64,000 bases of DNA from Amborella trichopoda (Eukaryota; Streptophyta; Magnoliopsida; Amborellales; Amborellaceae), in NCBI RefSeq assembly GCF_000471905.2, contig NW_006498608.1, forward strand, positions 6,466,920 through 6,530,919. Direction: 5' to 3'. The notes under the pieces were generated by a model. That model was not told where the DNA came from. It saw only the letters and a program-made list of their open reading frames with translations, and made no database searches. The translations under genes were made by a program, and so were the position numbers. This document shows, in pieces, positions 1-14,100 of this stretch (the stretch's first letter is position 1; the number at the start of each line of letters is the position of its first letter).

Positions 1-45
1 AAAGTACTCTATGTTTCGGTAATTTGTAACGAAAATTTAATTAAA

Positions 46-83
<38 letters not shown>

Positions 84-223
84 GGTATTGTTTCTTTCTT
101 TATAAATTGATAATTTTTCCAGAAGAGCCAATTTTGCTACTATTTAAAGCTTATATTTTGGAATTTGAAAGCAATTTTTATTGAACTATACTTCTCTCTC
201 TAACTCAATTCCTCTTTTCTCAG

Positions 224-3200
224 AAGAAGGAGATCAAGCAAAGGGTTTTATCACATTCTCTTTATCACATGGTCCACATTACCATGTCTCTCAGGTATCT
301 CAATTGGGTTGCTTGCTGATTCCAATTTGATATTTTTTAGTAAAAATGACCTATACATCTACCAATAAAAAAGAGAAAAAATCAGACTCTATGGTGTAGC
401 AAACTGTAAAGTCTATCACTGCCAGTCATGTATAAGTAGTTAACTTGCTTGGATATGATTTACTATTTGATAATGCAAATACTAGTCTCTTTTTTTTTTT
501 GAGCAAATAATGCAAAGACTGTCATCGTTAGGCTCTAGTTAAAGTTTGCAAAGACTATCACCACAATCAAACAATGTTTTCTACTTGAATGAATTGCTCT
601 GTTTTCCTTCTTTTTTTTTCCCTCTATATTTCTAGTAACATGGCTAAAGAGTACTAACCTTCCCCTTAATTTGTGTTTCCTTATTTATTTAGTAATTTGC
701 AATTCAAAGCTTTGTATTCCTTTCTCCTACCTAGGATAATTTAAAGGTAGAATTGAAGCTTTGAGTTTTGGATTTAGAGTGAGGCGGGGATTGTCATCCA
801 CCTGTTAATTTGATTTTAATTCTTATCCAGGTTGCAGATGCAGTAGTCGTAGCTAGATATTTAGGTGCAACACTGGTAATACCTGACATTAAGGGGACGA
901 AAACGGGGGACAAAAGGTAATTATCTTGATACACACTTAAGCTGTTCATTGAAGACTTATTTGATTGCTTTTTGTTATGGGGGTGAGATGATAGTGATAA
1001 TCTGTGACTCTGACATGAGAGTATATATTGGTAAGTTTATTAGATTATATATAGGCTTTTTGTGTTTGTTGTGAGCCCTTAACGTATTGTATTGTTTTAA
1101 GCTAATTTAGCCAATTTATAAAATTTATAAAATTTTTAATGATGTAATTGGGATAATCAATTATACATTCTTCATATAATGCTCATGGTGTGGCTTAGAT
1201 ATATTTGAGAGTTTGGCTTCCGTAATCCTTTAGGATTACAGAATAAATGAAATCAGAATTCTTTGTCAATTATGCCAAGTTAAGATATGGACTTTGAATG
1301 TTTTTTATACTTTTTCTCAGGAATCAAGGATCTTCAGTCAATTTTTACTATAAAAAAACTTTCATATCATGGATATTGGTGATCTTGACTAGCTAAACAT
1401 TCATGCACTTGGAAATGACATCGCAATATAGAGCTTTATGCCAGTCTTGATACTCTTCGGCTTCTTTTTGTAATTCTGTAACAGTGTCCATTTTATAGAT
1501 GTTCAATTACTATCAGGAAAAAATAAAATACATTATAATCCTTTTATGTACATGACATTTTTTTTTCTCTTGGTTAGTAGAATGCACTATGCAGGTCCAT
1601 GTCACTGCAGATATGCTTTTTCTTCTGCAGCAATGTTGCTCCTTGTTGCATCAAATCAATTCTGATCTTCATTGAACTATTTAATATTATACAAGGAAAT
1701 TCTTGTAATTTGAACAAATTCACATCTGCCTACTTTGGATTCATTTGCCTTACTTTTAAGTCATGGCTATCTTTTTTGATATCATCAAAAGCCCCAATGA
1801 TGACAGTATTTGATTCTCAAAATCGTCTCGTTGCAGTCTACGTCTTTCTCATTTGTTTCCGCCACTCTCAAAATAATTTTGAAGACAAAAGAAAATTATA
1901 CACTGTAAAAGTAGGAACATGGCTGAAGTTACTAAAATTCCATAAAGACAATATCTCTATAAGAAGATTCACTAAACAATCCTCCCTTCTACCCAAAATT
2001 TTGATACAAGTAAGTAAGGGTATTTTATCTATTTAAAGCTAATGGTGAGCTGATGTCATAGCCATGGTAAACAAATCTATATGTGTTGGTCTATATATAT
2101 GAGAGGAAGTGTGATTAAGGTTAACCTTTTTCTTTTCTTTTTCTTTTTTTAAGTATGATAATGCTAGCTGTAAGTCACTCAAAAGTATGAAAGATCCGAC
2201 AAGTGGAGAACCAGACGATACCCTCTGGTCATAGTGAGTGTTTTTTCGGAATTGGTTCTTCTCATGGTCTTGAACCTTATATTTGTGATGGGGTGATGCC
2301 TACCTATTGTTAACATTTGAATCTATCTAGATTACTTTCAAGTCCATCTTGAATCATGATTGCTCTGCTGATGATAGAGAGTTTTAAATTGACAAGATAT
2401 GACAGAACAAACCTGCAAATCTTAAGAATGAACTTGCAACATGCTAGTTGTATTCTTACGAAATGACTAGAGATCAAAAGAGAGAGAAGGTCCCTTGAGA
2501 CATTTACCTAGTAACTTACTTCATTCGGGATACCTTAGCAAAATAAAAGTTCATCTGGAAACCATGCCAAAGATATCAGAAATTCATAATGCTTGCTTAG
2601 AATTTTGGTATGACAATATGACCTCTAGTGGTTAGAACATAGGTGGTTAATTTTTATAATCATCTCAGAATATTTATACCAATATTGATGGCTAGAAATC
2701 CAGAAAATGAAAACTTGGTAGCAATTTTGCATTATCATTTTTGTGCACCAATTTATCTTGAAGTTTGGATGGAACTCATTTCCAGCGCATACTTCTCCTG
2801 CCTATTAAAATTAAAAGCTTTTCCATTTTTTTTCTCTCCATTAGGTTGCTGTTCTCAGATTTCTGCTTTTTTCTCACAGGAAGTTTGAAGAAATCTACAA
2901 TGTTGATAAGTTCATGAAGAGCCTGAACGGTGTAGTTAAGATTGTGAGAGAAGCACCGAATGAATTAAGAACAGTAAAACCAGCACCCGTGAAGGTCCCC
3001 AGTCAAGTGACTGAAGACTACATTTCTGAACACATTGAACCAATATTCAGAATGAAGGGAAATCTGAGACTAAAAACTTTCTTCCCTGCTGTTAATATGA
3101 AAATAAGAGAGAAGAGGAGTGATATGGATTCAGTGAGGTGTCTTGGAATGTTCGGGTCTCTCGAATTGAAGCCTGAGATTCAAGAAGTGGTAGACATGAT

Positions 3201-4424
3201 GGTCCAAAGACTAAGAACTCTAAGTCGTTCTTCGAATGGTAATTTCATTGCAGTAGATTTGAGTATTGAATTGCTGCAACAAAAGAGTTGTCAAGTTAGT
3301 CAAAACGATAACTTGGCAGGAAGGAAAAGGTGTTATACCCCAGGAGAAGTTGGCACTTTCTTAAGGCAAATTGGCTTCCAAAGTGAAACAGTTATCTATT
3401 TAACTCAGTCTGGATGGCATGAGAGTCTGAGTACCCTGAAAGAAATATTTCCAAAGATTTATACCAAGGTGTGTTGAAAATATTTCTTTTTTCTGCTATT
3501 TGAATTCTTCTATCCTGTATTATTATCATTTGTATTACAACTCTTGCTTTTCATGGCATAAATATTATGGAAACACTTCTGTTTTTATTTTTATTTTCTG
3601 AAGAAAACCATGCATATACCTCTTACCCATAGTGGTTGGCTTTTATTCACATGATGAAAGGAGCAATTGGATATTCCTAGTTACCTCCAATCTTCCAACT
3701 CTATTCTTATAAATCATTTCCCTAGAAAACCAATTTTTTAACTGATGGTTTGGAAATCCTTCCTAGCTTGATAACTGATTTTTCAGAAAGTGTTTTGTTA
3801 AAAGATTGTGCAACTAAATAAGGAAACCCCTGTCCTCAATCTCACTTTGCCTTCCCAAACAATGAATAAATGCTCCCTAGATTTAGCTAATTTCCACTGA
3901 AATTCAGGTATAATGTCGGTATACGGATGTTTGCATATTTTTCTTACGTACGGGTCATAAGTGACTGTCAATCAAAATTTGGCTTGTATTCATCTGAAAC
4001 TTTTGCCCATGGCTTCATGTTTGTGTCAATTGCTCCTAAAGAAAAGCAGCTTTGTTGGAAAGTCGGATGTTCTTGTTCTCACTCTGATTTTTCCATTCCT
4101 TTGTCCATAACCATCTGAAGAGGTTACAATTCCCTTTCATTTTTGCAGGAAAACATCATCCCTGCAGAGAAAAAGGACAAGTTCCTCAAATCAGGAAGCC
4201 CAGGTTTGGAGAAAGCCCTCGACTTCCATATTTGCTCGAGAAGCGACGTCTTTGTCCCTGCCATTTCTGGTTTATTTTATGCCAATGTTGCAGGCCAGAG
4301 AATACCTTATGGAAAAACTCAGATTCTGGTACCAAATGGATCCTCCACTTCTACCTCGGCCACGGATTATTTGTCGGCTTTTGTATCCCAAAAGAGTCAC
4401 CTCGCTTACTCATGTTTCTGCTAA
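224..4424 (+). CDS. MSR: MSR-type putative O-fucosyltransferase (3' part, 4 exons)
   Basis: Exons 224-294, 831-916, 2880-3468 and 4149-4424 join in one frame (340 codons including the stop) with AG acceptors and GT donors at every junction. The start lies left of the window, so the N-terminal cytosolic tail and membrane anchor expected for this Golgi family are missing. Visible family signatures in order are a YHVSQVADAVVVARYLGATL segment, KFEEIYNVDKF, the SEHIEPIFRMKGN block, a FIAVDLSIE strand, SRSDVFVPAISGLFYANVAG, and the C-terminal end HLAYSCFC. These match Arabidopsis MANNAN SYNTHESIS-RELATED 1/2, O-fucosyltransferase-fold (GT106/DUF246) proteins that promote mannan synthesis in the Golgi; the exact enzyme activity of the family is not settled. 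The intron at 917-2879 is long but shows nothing coding. Identification is firm; substrate is inferred only from the family. Confidence 0.92.
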
Positions 4425-5240
4425 AATCATCGACAAACATAGTGGCGTTTCTCTCATGGTTAATTCTTTAGAAACATGGGCTTCAGCCTTTTCCTTTTCT
4501 TTCTCTTTGAGTGTGAAACACTGGGTTTTAGGGACCGTTATTCAAATTCAACATGGTCCACGGACCCCAAGTCAAGCTTTGAGTGTGCAGAAAAATGATA
4601 TACAAAAGAGTTCATATTGTACTGCCAGTTTGTGAAAAACAAATCAGTATTTTTTTTTATTATTTCTTTTTAGAAAGTTCATAAGAAGTCAAATAAGTTG
4701 TAATTGTGTGTGTTATACTGTACCAACAGTCTATGAATGTTGCTGTAATATGTAACATCTGAGCAGGATCTTCACATTTCATTTGCCTCTCATAATGAAG
4801 AATTCATTATAAACATTGTTATTTTTCTTGTTCTTTTTGTTTGTGAGATTGTTTACAATGAGTCTGGTATCTTTTATAGACAAAGGTCATAAACACTTCA
4901 AGCTGCCGGATGTAAAATCGAATGGTTGGGATGTCGTTTCTCTGCACGAAGTTTGAGAAATATTTTTCTAAACTGGAGCATGATAATGGTACAACCCATG
5001 CGGCCCAATTTCACAAATGGCTGGGGATGATTTTGGCCTTTTCATGTTATACTAAATGGTCGTACTGTGGGCTTTTTCCTTTGGACTTTGGAGCACTCCA
5101 CAAAATTGAGCCAAGTTCATGAGTGGGTCTTCAAGTTTAGGTGATCTTATTCTTGATTTTAATGAATTTATAGGGTTAAAATCATAAATAGTTATAATTT
5201 TTGTGCCATTTTTTAGTAATTGAGCCAAATTTGTGAAGGA
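4425..5240. other. 3' flank of the MSR gene
   Basis: AT-rich sequence after the MSR stop codon, probably 3' UTR followed by spacer. Short open frames here (for example 4922-5122) have no family resemblance and no splice context. No clear single poly(A) signal can be chosen. Confidence 0.45.
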
Positions 5241-7118
5241 AAATTGTTCCATGCGGGCTGGACCGCATGACTACATATGCGATCCAAAAAGTGTAAAGCA
5301 TCCATCTTAAAGATCGATGCAAGTAGGTGTTCCATCTAAAAATAATGGAAACTAATAGTCCAAATGTTTTCTTATTAGAATAATTATTTTTAGTCTTTAA
5401 AAATTAAGTCCAAAAATCCATCTCAAAAATAGATTTATTAATAGGCCCGCATTTTTATATATGTAGGCTTGACCGCATAGAAACCGGGGCCATTTGTGAA
5501 AGGTGTGGTGTCCTTCGATTTTTTCCCAAACGGTTTGAATACTATTATTTAGTTTTCTAGCACACCCACCTTCCTAACTACCAGATATGACAATGGACGG
5601 TTGATTCACCCACTCAAAGTCCATTAAAATTTAATCGACTTTGAGCAGAGGCAGAGCATGCCCCAACTGTCTATTGTTGATATTTGGCAGTTAAGTGAGT
5701 GCTATGAAACTCTAGGAAACGCAAATGGTAGCATGGCATACAAAACTTTTTAAATGGTCTTAATTATATTTCATATATACTTTTTTTCTTTTTTTTTTTT
5801 TTGGGTATAGTTTGTTTCAAATATACTTCATGCATTGCATGCTATGATACCATGTGTATAGAGCGAAGCCTTTCCAATGGTATAAATTTTTTATGTTGGG
5901 TGATTTATTCAATGTACAATAGCTGTTACATTCAGATAGTTGTTAAATAGTTGTCAATGTGTCGACAACAATGTCACATATTACTATCAATTATTATTTT
6001 TATTGCAAATAAATTATTGTATGATATAACTTTTGGGCCGTTTTCAAATATGACTATCTAGCCTTGTGCATGTATACCAATTAATGCTTAACATTATTTT
6101 TAACTCATTGCCAAAAGCTCTCCTTTGCTAGTCACACATTGCATGTTAACCCGGAAAAGGATTATATAAAGTTGCAACTTTACTTGTAAAGTAAAGTTGT
6201 AGTAATATACATCGTCCACACTATCTAAACAATATAAATTTGATATTATTTTAAAAGATGTGGTACGTTTTAATGTTTTGAAAGACGTTTTAAATCTACA
6301 CTATACAATTAAAATTGATAGTACAAAGTATCACAATTTACTTTTACGAAAAAAAGTTGCCAACTTATATGGACCGCACCATGTATGTAGCAACATTTGA
6401 CTAATTTTCTACTTAGCTGGTAATTAATGTATGAAAATGTCTAAAACAATGAGGATTATGATTAGATACTTTATTATATAAAGTTAACTATTTAAAGGAA
6501 ATAAATACTTTATTGTAAATCTTTTTTGTGTGTGTTAGAGACTGTTAACCTAATTTTATCAGGGGATAAATATCCATAAAGATACCTATCCGTATTGATA
6601 TGTCATACATATCCAAATGCTAACATAGACAAGCTTCTTTTGTAATTGAGGCACCTTTCTTTTGATTTTTTTCCTTTTGAAACAAAAAAAAACTAATGTG
6701 GTCCCCTTGGACTGGTTACCCTCTGAGCTGGTAATAAAGTATTATGATACTTCATCATGAACATCCATTTTGCAATAGACAAGTTTATTGTTTTATAATT
6801 CAAGCACTTTTTTTACTTTTATCCTTCTTAAAGGGGTAAGGTATTTGAGCAATAACGTTGGGCCATTTTTAAATGCCAATCGTTCATATTAAAATCCTTA
6901 AATTTCGGTTATCTAACTAGAAATATATCACTCGTAACTTATTCCCTAGTTTAACTTTCTAATGTCAAACAACCTTTCATGATCAACTAATTTATCTAAA
7001 AAAGTGGTCATTTTGAAAAGATAATTTAAGTCGAGTACCATTTCAAGTATTTTGTGCAAACATCCAAAATGCTTTTATTTTTTTTTGGGTTTAGAGTCTT
7101 GATCATGCAAAAGTGATT
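5240..7118. other. Gene-free AT-rich spacer
   Basis: No coding region, RNA gene or bounded mobile element could be supported. A stretch near 5380-5480 resembles, in inverted orientation, part of the MITE-like family seen at 16290-16530, so degraded repeat material is likely. Confidence 0.5.
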
Positions 7119-7119
7119 T

Positions 7120-7505
7120 TGATAAGGGCGTGGTTTTGTAAAGAGCAACAATCAAAAGTAAAGCACAACTTCAAATGGTGTCGAGAAATGTTGGTTTTAA
7201 TATTGAAAATCTTTTTAATAGCCTTAAAATAGATTTTCATCTTTGATCATAAAATTTAAAACTTCAAGCAGATATATGGAAACTTGAAAATTTTGAAAAT
7301 TGATGTTAAAAAAATACATTACAAGATGTACTATTTCTAAAACATGAAATCCATTTTTTTCTCATGTTCATGTATATTGACGTCGAGATGATCGATTTGA
7401 AGATATTTGAGATCAAAACCTCTTCTAGCAGAAGTTTTGAGGTGGGCTTTAATTTGATTGTTTTGAGCTTTGGCTCTATGTAAACCTTTTCCTTATGATA
7501 ATTTA
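7120..7505. mobile_element. MITE-like element, family A (copy 1)
   Basis: The ends are imperfect inverted repeats: a left end with AACAATCAAAAGTAAAGC and a right end reading GGCTTTAATTTGATTGTTTT. The core has the family hallmarks: a run about a fixed-length TACAAGATGTACTATTTC segment, CATGTTCATGTAT, and a GAGATGATCGATTTGA block. The same core recurs about 13 times in this window. No transposase is present. Confidence 0.6.
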
Positions 7506-7894
7506 GCGTCAATTAAGTAGGCTGAGCCAAATGATAAGAACATAATATATTATTTTCATTGAAAAAGATATATATATGTCATATGACTCAAGTAGCTCGA
7601 GTGAAATATCAAAACTTTTCTTTGAGTTTCAAACCTAGAATATGAACTATTCTCTCTTTCTTTTCTTTTTTCTTTTTTTCTTTTTTGAAAGTTAACAAGA
7701 TTTCATTGAGATAATAGAATATATATAATATTCTCATCAGAGAATTTTGATATTTATTTGGAATCGAGAAAAGTGTGCATGGAAGTTCATAGATATAAAA
7801 GTAGTACATCTTGTAACAAGTCATCTGGATCAATTTTTTGAAAGTTTATATGGATCTACTCGGTCTTAATTAAATTTTAAATTTATAATTAATA

Positions 7895-8140
7895 CTAAGG
7901 GAAAAATTTATATAGAGCCGAGGCTCTAAACAATCAAATAAGACCCTATCTCAAAAATTTCACTAGAAGAGGTTGTTTTGATGCCCAAATATCCTCAAAT
8001 TAATCATCTCGACATCAAGATACATGGACATGAGAAAAAAATGGATTTCAAATTTTGAAAATAGTTTATTTTTTAATGCATTTTTAGACCGTCAATTTTC
8101 AAGTTTTCACTTGAAAATTTTGAACAGTGATGTAAATCTT
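7895..8140. mobile_element. MITE-like element, family A (copy 2, half element)
   Basis: It begins with TATAGAGCCGAGGCTCTAAA and CAATCAAATAAGACCCTA, the family-A terminal repeat, followed by the core in the opposite orientation to copy 1 (TTAATCATCTCGACATCAAG). The other terminus is missing. It ends about 50 bp upstream of the CMO start codon, so it probably forms part of that gene's promoter or leader. Confidence 0.6.
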
Positions 8141-8189
8141 CGGTTGGACTTAAAAGCTGAGAGTCCCGCAAGCTCAACAGAGCGTCTTA

Positions 8190-11100
8190 ATGGAGGTTTT
8201 GAGGTCGTCGATTCTTGGTTCGCAGCAACTGTTCCCTCCATTGAAACTGTATTCTTTTAAAACCAGATTTTCTCTCTCTAAATTGATCCCTTTTTCTTCT
8301 TCTCTCTCTTCTTCCTCCTCTCTCTCTTCATTGAGAGAAGATAGAGGCAAGTTTCGCTCTTTAATTGAATCTTTTGACCCTAAGACTCCATTAGAAGAGG
8401 CCTTCACTCCACCAAGCTCATGGTACACTGATCCTTCATTTTATGCCCTAGAATTGGAGAAGGTTTTTTACAAAGGATGGCAAGCAGTAGGTATAATCCT
8501 TTTGACTTTCAGCTCATTTCTCTCTCTCTCTTATCCAGCTGTCTTGTCTGGTGAGAAGTTTCAGATATTTTCCATATATTTTTCCATATTTAGCTGTTCT
8601 CAGTCTTTGAAATTACGTCGGGAAAGTATTGTTCCTTTTCAACTGAACCTCTTTTTTTTCGTGTGAATGATTACTATCATTGGAGATTTAATGAAATTCA
8701 TGGCCGAAGTATAAGGACTTTGATATTTGTTGTTGGACCATTCGAGGCCCAAATTTTAGTTGAAGAATATCATAAATTTATTGGCCTTCGATAAGTTTGT
8801 TGCTTAGTCTTTTATTTTTCTCTATTTTCATTAATTTTTTGGACTAATTTGAAGTCTATTTGATATGAATTACTTTCTTTTTTCCTCAGTTTCCTCGGTT
8901 CTCTTTTGGATATTGCAAAAATTAAATGATTACCGAGGTTTTTTAGCATGGTGAAAATCGCGTGGGTGTATGCTATTGTCATCTGAGCTTTACTCTGATA
9001 GGTGGCATTAACTTAATTGCTGTTTCTTTGATGTTCAAAACCCATTTGTTGGATTTTCATTTACTTGGTTTGTTTCCTCATGCAATGCATATCAGTGAAT
9101 TCTCATAATCAATCAAGCTAGAGCATCTTGCCATCATTTGGTATGCCTATACTTTTCTCTTTTGAATATTTGGTAAGTTCTAACATTCTAATAATAATAA
9201 TGATATAAGTAACTATTTAAAGAAGAACAGGAATTGTTGTTTGGATATTGATCTCATAATTTGAAGTTTTTACATGTTCATTTTCCTAATTCTTGGGTAA
9301 GTTGGTTGTTAATCTCGTAAAATGAGGTCCTCATTTTGAATATGTGTTGCAATGCGTTGATGCAAGTTATCATTTATTTGTTTGACGTCCTTGAGTTCTT
9401 GGTCATACTGGAGCCTAATTCTTTTCCTTTTGTTTTTTTCTTCTCAATATCTTGGGGATTTGGTTTTCATATCCTTGCTGTTCTCTTTTTCCGTGTTTTC
9501 ATACATTGCTATTGTCTGCTGTTCCAATTACTGAGTAGAGATACTTGCATGAAGGAGTTTTCTAAGTTGTTTTTCCCACCTTTAAGTTCCTAAATTTCTT
9601 TACCAATCATATTATTTATAACTCATCTCAGTAATTTTCATCTGCTAGAGTTTCTGTAGGGAATTTCCTTCGTTCCACGTATTCTGATCATGCGGAAAGT
9701 CTACAAAAGGCTACTGTCAAATGAGGTTAAGATGGTGAATCATGGTGGAACCCTTTTGATAAATCACATGCCTCTGAGTAACATTATTTTCTGTCTTTTG
9801 TAGGCTATGTTGAACAAGTCAAGAGTAGCCATGATTTCTTCACTGGAAGGTATTTTCAATCTTTATCAACCAGAATTGAAGAAGCTATATCATAGAGTTC
9901 GTCGAAGATGACTATGGCACTAATTATCCTTGTGAAATAGCGCTGAATTTGGTTTTGGTAGAATTATAGCCAATTTAACACTTAAGTTTGTTTATCTTGT
10001 TGTTGTGTATTTGGAATATTTAAAACCACATTTTTTTTAATTTATTTTTTATTCTATGATAACTAATCAGATATTAAAGCAGATTGGGAAGTGTACAATT
10101 TGTGATCTGTCGAGATGCAAATGGAGACCTTCGTGCTTTCCACAATGTGTGTCGCCATCATGCTTCTCTTCTTGCTTCAGGCTGTGGTCAAAAGTCTTGC
10201 TTTGTCTGCCCTTATCATGTGAGTGATGATGATGCTTTTTAGTGAAATATCATTTTTATAACTCAGTTACAGGTTCACTCATGTGTGCTTCATGAGTTTG
10301 AATTCCTTGTATCATTGTTTATGTTGGCACTTGTAAAAATCAATTAGGCCTAGCAATGTAGTGCATGGGTCCATACCTTCTTAGAAAACTATGTTTGCTA
10401 TATCACCCATTATATGTTTAGCTTTGCAACCATTCACATCTGAAGAGGCTGATCACCTGATGATACAACCATGTTTTGTATCTTTTTTTTTATCTTTAAA
10501 GAGCCAACTGATGCTGGTGCATGGAATAAAATTCTAATTTGGGTGTGTGCATATTTGCTTGCCAGAATAAGACGGCAATCATCAGTAATTGCCATGCAAG
10601 CTTATACAAAACTTATTTTCATATGTTATTATCTAGGAGGGTTATATGTAACAAGTATTTGAGGAAATAGATTTGGGATTTGAATCTAAACCAATATTCT
10701 GCTATGAAGAACGATGCTAAATAAAGATGTGAATGTCATGATCACTTCGTAGTATGATGCTTCCATCATAATATTAGTTACATGTTCTCCCCTTCCATGT
10801 AATAGATGAAATTTAATTGTTTATTTTTTTATTTTCGTGGATGTGTCTATTTATCGTAAGTGATAAAATGTTTGGATTCAGCACCTTGTCATGTATATTT
10901 TAGAGTCTTTTTGCAAAGCCCACACCAGCGAAATCAAGTTTTACCCATAGCATCCATTCACATATGAAGGCCATGGGCACTTAACTTACAACTTGAACTC
11001 TACTTCATCCCCCTCATTCCTTCACCTCATACATACTTTGGGGCATTTGAAGCTTCCATTTTGGGTATGGTTCCCTGTAAGAATGCTATCTGCAAATGTT

Positions 11101-14100
11101 AACCTCTCAATTCCGACCACCCTCAGAGGGGAATGGACCCACCACATCAGTTTTGTTGCCTCTGCTAGGATTACAAAGCCGTCGTTGTTGCCAAACACAG
11201 ATCTCTAGAACCAACTGTCCTTCATATGACAGTACTGCATCTTCATATATTTATCCAAAAAAATAGCGTCTCTATATATTTATAAAAAAAATGACATGAA
11301 AAAAAAGTTCATGCATTACTTGTATTTTAAATAAATATCATTGAAAGTCAGGGCAAACAAATGAGATATTAATGTAACCGTGTTCCTACATGATGAATTT
11401 TACTTTGGATGGTGACGCATATTTTCGCAGGCATGGACCTATGGGTTGGATGGTAGACTACTCAAGGCTACTCGAATTTCTGGGATTCAGAAATTCAATG
11501 TACATGTGAGTAATGATTTTTAAGGCCGTAAGATTTCATGTTTTCAATATGTTATACCTCATGGTTCCTTTATGACTTGTTTTTATTGCCTTTGTGAATA
11601 GGATTATGGGCTTCAACCTATAAATGTGGCTACTTTGGGGCCATTTGTACTGATAAATATGGATAGTAGTAATACGAATTCAGCAAATGAGAACTGCAAA
11701 AGAGTGGCAGAGGAATGGCTTGGCAGTTGCTCAGAGATTTTGAGCACCAATGGGGTTGACCTTTCGCTCCCCCATGTTGCTAGACGCGAATATTCCATCA
11801 ACTGTAACTGGAAGGTTTGACTAGATTCTGAACATTTATATTCAGAACAATATATTGCTTTGTTTAACATGCATCACTCTGGTCTTATTTCGCAATCTTT
11901 TCCTGAATCTTTTGGTTTTAAAGAAAAAATAAACCATCCTTTTCTGGCTAATCAGTGGCAAGTTTGTTTTTGTCATCTGCAGATCTTATTATATCTTGGG
12001 ACTGTTTTCTTTCTATATAACATATTTTATATAAAAATATGCATAATTTAAAACCAAAATACCATAGCAAATAATAATTTGTTGCCAATACATTCATAAT
12101 ATCTTTTGCTTCCTTGCTCATACCTCATGCAGGTATTCTGTGACAATTACTTGGATGGGGGATACCATGTTCCATATGCTCATGCAGCTCTTGCATCTGG
12201 TCTCAATCTCCAGACATACTCCATAGATGTATGCCATTTACCTAATGATATTTTGCTAATATGACTAGTTGATTTTTACATCATTAAAGTTTGTTTCTTT
12301 TTTGGCATGCATCAAGGCATGACAATGAGTTGATAACATTAACTTATCCGGTTGCTATGGGAATTCTCATCACAGACCACACTGTATGTTTTATATGAAT
12401 TCTGATATTCATTCCGAAATTTCAAATAAACTTGTTTATATTACTGATCTATATACTAGTGGTTTCATATGATGACTGATCTTTCTATTTACCTAGCTAA
12501 GGATTATTGCTTGTTCAGATTTTTGAGAAGGTTAGCATTCAGACATGCGAAGGTATACAAGAGGGAAGCAAAAAGGATTTTGATAGACTTGGATCAAAAG
12601 CAATGTATGCTTTCATTTACCCAAACTTTATGATCAACAGGTAATCGCCTCAATATTCTCCGTTTCTATGCTGTATCCCATTACATTCTATGATCCATTT
12701 TATTGAATCTTATGCATTTTTTTGTTCTCTTATTGGTAGGTATGGACCATGGATGGATACAAATCTAGTCCTACCATTGGGATTCGATAAATGTCAAGTC
12801 ATATTTGACTACTTCTTAGATTGTTCATTAAAGGCAAGACTTAGGTTTCACTTTCATCTAAGATGATCAAAATTGCACATGGAAAATTTGCATCTAGAAC
12901 ATCTCCCAAATAGTGAGAATGGAAACTATATACCTGGATTCTCAGCCATTCTAAGCACTTCTTATTAATTTTATTACAAGGATTGGTGTATTTGGTGGGT
13001 GGTCATTATGCCTCGATGCTTAGGAAACTATTATTTTTCAAGTAGTGATCTTGGAATGACCATCTCTAGAAATACCCTGATACTTCACTATGGCTAATGT
13101 AACAGTATAAATACAGTGCAAATTTTTAACTGGTATTGGATACTCTTAGGACACTTATGAATATCGAATCTTGTAAACTTAGGAAATCTTATATATATAT
13201 ATATATATATAATATAACTTTATGTATGTATACTAATACAATATATTTGAAGTATAATATATCCAATATGTACAATATTAATACGTTAAATTATATCAAA
13301 GATATAATTTTACAAGTGGTACACTTACAACATCGATTGAAGTTTTACAAGAATGATTGAGGTAATGTGGTCTTATGTTATTTTAGTTCTCTTTTTTTGT
13401 TCCATTTTCCCAATTATGAAGCAATTCAATCTAGTATCGGTTTGATTTTCATAAGCTATTAGTATCCAATGCAAGAAGTAATGGCACTGTAAATTTGGTC
13501 ATAATAAAAGCCTCATGATAGGGCATTTTGTTGGTGGATTTCCCATATTTAGCCATTGATTCTTGATACTACATTTTTCCTATGCCCAGGATGACAAAGC
13601 TTTTATTGAAAGAAGCCTAGAGGAAAGTGAGAGAGTGCAGGTACCTCCAATGCACAAAAGTTTGGATTCACTTTGTTTCATGGAAAGTATACTCATAGAC
13701 AATATCAATATGATGTATTTTCCCGGGTAATTTATGTGCATGGGGACTGATCTGACACCTTGCATCGAGATCAAATGGCTAGCAACAAGCTGATGACAAT
13801 GTTAAGGGCTAGCGCTACTTGTTCCTATCAAGCCTCAAGTAATGCGCGACATTATTGTCGGCTTGTTACTAGGATTGTCAGTCCCGGGCTCATAAAAACA
13901 TAAAAAACTCGCTCTACTTTTCCTTTGCTTGCAATAAAAGCGAGCTTCTATGCATCTCCACACATGGAATTTATATATATCATGAAACATATAGCCGTTT
14001 GCTATCACATATTAATTATAGCTTGACAAAAACCAGTTAAGCCTTTAGACATAAATTATGTTGTTGGGGACTCGAGACGTTTCCCTTTTAGTATCTTCAC

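Noticed and set aside
1599-2036. 145-codon frame inside the second visible MSR intron
   Set aside because: Falls between two in-phase exons, has no conserved sequence and would break the MSR protein.
4232-4635. Overlapping frames over the last MSR exon
   Set aside because: Shadow frames of the real exon, which matches the MSR C-terminus in another frame.
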